Source of the DNA: Lingula anatina
Lineage: Eukaryota; Brachiopoda; Lingulata; Lingulida; Lingulidae
DNA length: 64,000 nucleotides
Reading direction: 5' to 3'
Assembly: GCF_001039355.2 (NCBI RefSeq)
Contig: NW_019775704.1
Span: 59,714 to 123,713, forward strand
Each line of letters opens with the position of its first letter. Positions within the stretch are counted from its first letter, which is position 1. A program made the translations under genes and the position numbers. Below the pieces are notes generated by a model. That model saw nothing but the letters and a program-made list of their open reading frames with translations. It searched no databases and had not been told where the DNA came from. Positions 58,951-64,000 of the stretch are shown piece by piece.

Positions 58951-60740
58951 GACAATGGTAGTCCGCTAGGGACCGTAGGCGGTTCCCCATTTCTTTGTAC
59001 AGGTGACCTTCGCCCCTTTGTCCATGCGTATTCAAGAAATGTGATGTGAAATATTATTGACTCAGTGACTCAGATAAGCTTATGATAGCATTTTATTTCT
59101 TTTTCACAATTTTTTCGTTTGCATTGAAAACCCTCCAGTCGTTTTTCACTAAAAAATATGTACATAGCCAAATGAAACATAATTCATTCGAAAAAAGCAC
59201 AGAATTTAACATTCATTGCCTCAAAAATCGTGTATAAGGCCCAGTTTGACACCCAGAATTTCAAAGTACATTTACCTGTACATCCCGAAGGGTGTTGCCG
59301 TAGTGATAAGATAAACTGAGTTTCAGACTATGAAACTTGCAGTGGCACATGAGGGGGGGGGGGGGGGGGAGGCATCGCATCCACGCCCCCCCTTCAAATA
59401 ATCCTGGATCCGCCCCTGACTTGGGATGTAAGAGCTAGTCGTAACTGATATTATAGGCCTGTACTTGCATATTACGTATGTGAAGTTCTGGCGAGTAAAT
59501 GTTAATAAAGTCTGTCACAGTTTTAACTTATGTTTGTTTTCGTTTACGTTCTTTTTTTCAAGTTTATACCACTAATTTCCTCTGGGTTTGTAAATGGGGT
59601 TGATGACAATTGTGAAAGTGGGCCCCTATTGGCACTAATCCTTTTTAGTTTTCAATAGATTAAAAAAAATGATACAGATTAACATATGGGCGATTTAAAA
59701 TAATTAATCATTTGAGTCTCTTCATTATCATTTTGAGTAATATTTGATGTTGCATTTTAATACATTAAATACATTTTTAAAACCATTGTTGATTCCAGTC
59801 AGTATTGGAGGGTACTATATCATAAGGCAGAAAAAATAGGAGGGGGGAGTTAGAAGTATGCATATATTGCGCAAACTGTGTTCACATTTTTGTCGAGTGA
59901 CCTACATATTGACAAGTAAAGACGACAAGTTGTCAAGGATGCCAGAGAATTGACCAGCCGGTGACGTCAGAGTATAGGCTAAGGGACCCCAGTGCAGGCG
60001 GTGAAGAAGATAAAGATAAATGTCATTTTTTACTAGCGTGGAAGATTTGAATGTTGTGGACATTCTTTCGTTGTTTATTTGTGTCATTTAGCCTGGAATA
60101 TTGTAAAGGACCGCGATGATAACTGTTGACAAAAAGAAGGGACAAACGACCACGTGGCCCCTGCGGAAAAAATGCTCATTTCAAGTGCATGGGAACGAAT
60201 CTTCTACCCTTGAAGCTGACACGGGAATTATGGATAATGATTACGGGTGGAATGTTAAAAACGTGGCATTAGACTGGAGGGTGACATTGAGATAGGGCTG
60301 TGAAAGGAATGCGGACATATTCATGACATTTACGATATGTGTCATCTAAAAGACTAGAAACAGTATCTGATTTTGATGTTCACGTAAGTGAAATCGACAT
60401 TATTGTAGGCTTTTATTATATAAACAAATTCATTCAAATTAGCAATTTTTTCGTGAAAGAATTCCCAAAATTTGTTTTAGTTTTTTTATTCACAAATCTT
60501 AAAGTAACTATAGATTTATAACATAAAATAAATAAATACTTATTCGCTGAGAAATGTACACTGTTGCAAGTACTATTTATTGTAATGTGAATAAACGCTT
60601 GTAAATTTCATCTTTCTTTACTAGTTTTCCTTAGCTGTTGTCGCACATGTACTGATGTTACCTCAGTTTTCAGCCTTACATGTTAACGATACTTTACCGG
60701 AGGTGCCGTTATCATGTAAGACCGAAAACTGAGAAAAGTA
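58951..60740. other. Non-coding stretch
   Basis: Contains a short CAGGGGCGG-family element (59340-59418) and, at 60663-60736, a small inverted repeat CTCAGTTTTCAGCCTTACAT / CATGTAAGACCGAAAACTGA. No gene seen. Confidence 0.55.
59340..59418. mobile_element. Short CAGGGGCGG-family element with ACTTG duplication
   Basis: Begins CAGTGGC and ends CCTGGATCCGCCCCTG, with ACTTG at both borders (59335-59339 and 59419-59423). Mostly a G-run and a C-rich stretch: an internally deleted copy. Confidence 0.75.
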
Positions 60741-60892
60741 CAGGGCTCCGTAACTCGAAAGCATCGCGTATTCCAAATAGCGATATCACATAAGTCTACA
60801 GTGTATTATATGGGGCGAGCATGGGCGAGTTACGGAATCGAGACGCTTGCGCTCGGTCGCAATGAGCGATGCTGTCGAGTTACGGGGGTCTG
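60741..60892. mobile_element. MITE with CAGGGCTCC / GGGGGTCTG ends, copy 1
   Basis: Starts CAGGGCTCCGTAACTCGAAA and ends TCGAGTTACGGGGGTCTG, inverted repeats of each other. The interior has GCGATATCACAT, TATTATATGGGGCGAG and GAATCGAGACGC. A second copy lies at 63654-63804. The open frame from 60847 runs through the end of the element and is unlikely to be real. Confidence 0.75.
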
Positions 60893-61290
60893 ATGTAAGT
60901 GTAGAGTCTCTCCATTACTTTACCCTGGGACCTCAGTTTTTATCAAAATGTTATCCAATGCCACCTGAAACGCCAGAGAAAATCTGGGACCACGTTTTCG
61001 GCGCTGATGCTTATCATGTAACAGTAAAGATAATTCCTGAACTTCTCGGTTTGAAGGAAAAAAATTAGGAACACTGTAAAATTAGGATATTACTATTTTA
61101 CTAAATTACTTGCTTTAATGCTGACAAAAGCGATCATTAAAAAACAGCTAAACTTTTTCCGTGCGTACATTTCACTTTGGAATCTGTAAATACCATACCG
61201 ATTCATTTTGTGGAGTACCTAGTTTCAATTTAATCATGCCAGTGGTTTGGCCTACGTCATCAGTAACTATAAAGGGAAGATCGAAAGTTT
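60893..61290. other. Non-coding stretch
   Basis: Short open frame only, with no support. Confidence 0.45.
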
Positions 61291-61530
61291 AGGGTGGGTG
61301 GTTGGGTGAATAGACGAATCGGTAACGTGTCAGACTGGGAACTAGAAGATGACAGGATCGAGTCCCACAGTTTTCATTTTGTAGAAAAGAAAAGCGATCC
61401 ACGGAGTTTACTATGAAGGTTTCATTTGAACTGTGCGATTTCTCCCTGGCCGATTAGCGTAGTCGGTAACACTTCCGAATTGAAAAAGGACAAGAGAAGA
61501 AGGTGCAAGAGAAGGAGATCGAGTCCAACA
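61291..61530 (+). repeat. Two tRNA-like SINE relics
   Basis: The first has an A-box-like TAGACGAATCGG (61311-61322) and B-box-like GGATCGAGTCC (61355-61365), with TGTCAGACTGGGAACTAGAA between as in an anticodon arm. The second has TAGCGTAGTCGG (61455-61466), a full match to the A-box TRGCNNAGYNGG, and AGATCGAGTCC (61516-61526). Neither folds into an intact cloverleaf by eye (mismatched T stem, altered spacing), so they are tRNA-derived repeats rather than tRNA genes. Confidence 0.5.
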
Positions 61531-62515
61531 AAAATTAAACCGATAAAACTTTTTCTGTGATCATTTATTTGAATTTTTATATATACATCCATTGGAGAAT
61601 GAAATGTGAAGAAAACCTACTGAAATATTACCCCAGGTTGTTTAGATTAATTAATTTTATTTCAACAACATTTTAAACATATGAATGATTCGATAACAGA
61701 ATAACAACATTAAATCTGCTACTGAGAGGCATGCTAACATTTGACCTGACATGAACTGATATCAGATTTAGAACTTTAATGTGTCACAAAATAAAGTCTT
61801 ACCATGGCATTTCTTAAATCTACGACCAGAATGTACTGAGGAAAATGTATCTTTAATACAATGGCACTCGACTACAATGAGATGGGACTAAATGTAGACT
61901 ACAATAAAATCTTAATAATATGGTGCTTAAAACATGTCGCTCATTTACAAAGTTTTCTTATGTAGTCAATGGATTCAGTTAATCGATAACTGCCTTTTCT
62001 GATAGGCTTCTTAAACAATTGTGACCAACACGATATCGATGGCTTTGGGCTTTCTATTGCGAACATCAAATACACATAAATGGATTTTTATTACTACGTA
62101 CATTGGGTGTTGGGTGTGGTTTCCCTACATTTAACAAACGATTATATATTTCTTTATAATGCGGGCATTACAACGATGGAGCAATTTCATCTTCTAGACC
62201 TCTGTAGCTCGTAATTCGCATCAAAATTCTTTCTGCCTGGATGAATTCGAGTTTATTACGCCATTCAATTACCATCCAAGAGTAAGGTGACATTGTTTAA
62301 AATACTGCTTGATTAATATATTTGCCTCCACCATTCAAGTTATTTAAGTAGATTTCTAAATGTGCACACTCCTTAAAACTGGGTTTTGTTTTGTACATCA
62401 ATACTGTTAAAATTGCACTGCACTTAGAGTTCCGATTGTTGTACATTTACAATTCCAGAATTCGCAGAAAGACACGTGTAAAACACCACTTCAGCTAGCC
62501 AGAGTTGAACAAAGA
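61531..62515. other. Non-coding stretch
   Basis: AT-rich; nothing recognised. Confidence 0.5.
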
Positions 62516-62688
62516 CAGGGGCGGATTCAGAGATATTTTCTGACAGTTTTCTAAATTATCTTTGTTGATCCATCCTCCATTTTCGACAGTCTTCTGACAG
62601 ACAAAATTAGATACATGTACCTATCAATGTAAACTTGAAATCTGGCCGTCTTTCAGACGACCCAGAAGACGGCCTCAAACCGTCCCTG
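62516..62688. mobile_element. CAGGGGCGG-family element with AAAGA duplication
   Basis: Begins CAGGGGCGGATTCAG and ends ACCGTCCCTG, with AAAGA on both sides (62511-62515 and 62689-62693). It is the reverse-oriented relative of 32891-33046: TTGTTGATCCATCCTCCATT and ATGTAAACTTGAAATCTGGC mirror that copy. Confidence 0.85.
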
Positions 62689-62693
62689 AAAGA

Positions 62694-63188
62694 ATAATAA
62701 ATAGTTCACTGTGACAATCATGTTCTGCATCACATATATAAAATCAATATTATCTAAGATGATGTGATAATTATAATTAGGAACCGATGTTTTGTACTCG
62801 GGCAGTAAGACCTATCATTTCATGAAGGAAATACCCATGTAACAGGACACAAAACAATTTATGTCTAGAATTCAGACTTTCATATCATCAAACATGCTTT
62901 GAAATCTCAGAACTTTTATCGAATTAATCGTCACTTTTTTATGGGGCTTAATACAAAAAATCAATAAATGAGTGTGCCGTTCCAACGTTCCGATGTTACA
63001 AAGGTAGGACTCGGGCAAGCACTATTATTCATACATGATAAGAATTGCCATACATATAATTTTTCTCCATACACATTAAAATAGGTCACCCCTACAAATG
63101 CAAAACTAAAAATGGTGAGTAAAATTTTGAACTTCACGCCGGTTGCATTTCAGTTTCATCCCACATGCGTGTATCGTTCGTCTAAGGG
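62694..63188. other. Non-coding stretch
   Basis: AT-rich; nothing recognised. Confidence 0.5.
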
Positions 63189-63410
63189 TCCATTCTTACA
63201 GATATTTGGATCGATCTATCTCCATGGGGAGTCTCACTAAATTGCTATCTGCTATCGACTAGGCCGAGCGTACAAGAAAGTAAATTACCCCTCTTGCTGA
63301 TTTGGTAGGCATGACAGACATTTAAGCCTCTTAAGCTGATAGCAATTTAGCATGAACCCCCAGGGAGTTAGGTCGATCCATATGGATCGATCTAGGCATG
63401 GGAACCCAGT
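63189..63410. mobile_element. AGATCGATCT-type inverted-repeat element
   Basis: Left: GGATCGATCTATCTCCATGG and GGAGTCTCACTAAATTGC. Core: TAAATTACCCCTCTTGC. Right: GATAGCAATTTAGCATGAAC, GGAGTTAGGTCGATCC and CATGGGAACCCAGTC. The arm is closest in wording to the copies at 9567 and 21501. Confidence 0.7.
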
Positions 63411-63454
63411 CTAACATGGTGATGTTGATAGCAGATGGTGCTACAGAAGCGCTG
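63411..63454. other. Short gap
   Basis: Possible 3' untranslated sequence of the gene to the right. Confidence 0.3.
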
Positions 63455-64000
63455 TCACTTCTCCTGAGCATCCTTGTCTCCTGCGGGCATTGGCGACTGG
63501 AATAAGATAGAAATATAACATAAGAACTTTTTAATTTTATTAGATGCCGCCAAACATTTTAAGTATTTCAAGAGCATACAGTAAACCCTCACAATATGTA
63601 CGAAATGCAAAATTAGTCGGATATTCCATGTAGACATCTCTCGACTTGCCCACCAGGGCTCCTGAACTCGAAAGTATCGCGCACTGCGAATAGCGATATC
63701 ACATAGAGGCTACAATGTATTATATGGGGCGAGTACGGGCGAGTTATGGAATCGAGACGCCTGCGCTTGGTCGCAATGCGCGATGCTTTCGAGTTACGGG
63801 GGTCAGGTAAACTGCTCCCCCCAATCCCCAACCCTTGTAGTGTGGTGATTACATAATCATCTCGAGCTCAACTGACATGAGGGTACACTTTGAAAATGTC
63901 CTTCTCACAAGAAGTTGACTTTCCGGCATCCGTTACAGTAATAAAAAAGCAACGTGCATGTCTCACTTACGAGTTGTTGTGTCCACTTCAAGCAAGCAGC
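63455..64000 (-). CDS. Probable 3' end of a minus-strand gene entering from the right
   Basis: The window edge (64000-63971, minus strand) ends at an excellent donor, CTC|GTAAGTGAGAC. A good acceptor (CTATCTTATTCCAG) precedes 63496. Joined in phase 0 they read AACLKWTQQL then SPMPAGDKDAQEK and stop at 63455-63457. Phase 1 is also open: CLLEVDTTT then LANARRRQGCSGEVTALL. The first exon is cut off by the window, so the frame is not settled and the product cannot be named. The MITE at 63654-63804 lies in the intron. Confidence 0.4.
63654..63804. mobile_element. MITE with CAGGGCTCC ends, copy 2
   Basis: Parallel to 60741-60892 over its full length, with point changes: CAGGGCTCCTGAACTCGAAA at the start and CGAGTTACGGGGGTC at the end. 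Same orientation as copy 1. Confidence 0.75.

Noticed and set aside
60847-61068. 73-codon + strand frame
   Set aside because: Begins inside a MITE and runs into non-coding DNA; no homology.
61291-61375. tRNA gene
   Set aside because: B-box and anticodon-arm words are present but the T stem is mismatched and no clean acceptor stem can be paired, so a SINE relic fits better.
1-64000. CRISPR arrays, operons or bacterial-type genes
   Set aside because: Repeats lack regular spacers, and all supported genes are intron-containing.

Overview
This is a stretch of an animal nuclear genome. Genes are split into short coding exons with GT..AG introns, separated by long AT-rich non-coding DNA full of microsatellites and small inverted-repeat transposons. 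The repeat types, and the proteins that can be compared (TMEM98, a BHMT-like methyltransferase, a YitH-type GNAT), suggest a marine invertebrate, possibly a deuterostome or a mollusc. The species cannot be read from the sequence. Single N characters at 7213, 12955, 16207 and 22842 mark sequence joins.

Layout. 1-14.3 kb: no firm gene; repeats and three exon-like pieces on the + strand. 14.8-18.6 kb (+): a complete five-exon TMEM98 orthologue with an unusual glutamine-rich tail. 18.6-27.4 kb: flanking DNA, a ~2 kb inverted-repeat transposon with nested inserts and a probable assembly duplication, and a broken non-LTR reverse-transcriptase fragment. 27.5-34.95 kb (+): a two-exon gene for a 567-residue coiled-coil protein. 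36.4-41.5 kb (-): a seven-exon BHMT-family methyltransferase of 339 residues. 43.1-45.3 kb (-): a three-exon GNAT acetyltransferase. 47.4-48.1 kb (+): a possible small spliced gene. 48.7-49.1 kb: a minisatellite. 51.5-59 kb (-): two tandem copies of a small secreted cysteine-rich gene, with duplicated promoters and upstream DNA. 59-63.4 kb: repeats and tRNA-like SINE relics. 63.45-64 kb (-): the probable 3' end of a gene entering from the right.

The exon joins of TMEM98, the coiled-coil gene, the methyltransferase, the acetyltransferase and the cysteine-rich pair were worked out by hand; splice phases agree at every junction. The genes do not look like one pathway. The most novel item is the cysteine-rich pair: each protein has a signal peptide and two copies of a module C-x6-C-x(19-22)-C-x-C-x(13-15)-C-[ND]-W that I do not recognise. 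The methyltransferase keeps the three zinc cysteines of BHMT but appears to have lost the residues known to hold betaine. At least eight families of short inverted-repeat elements are present. One family (ends CAGGGGCGG, 5-bp target duplications) has four copies with matching duplications.
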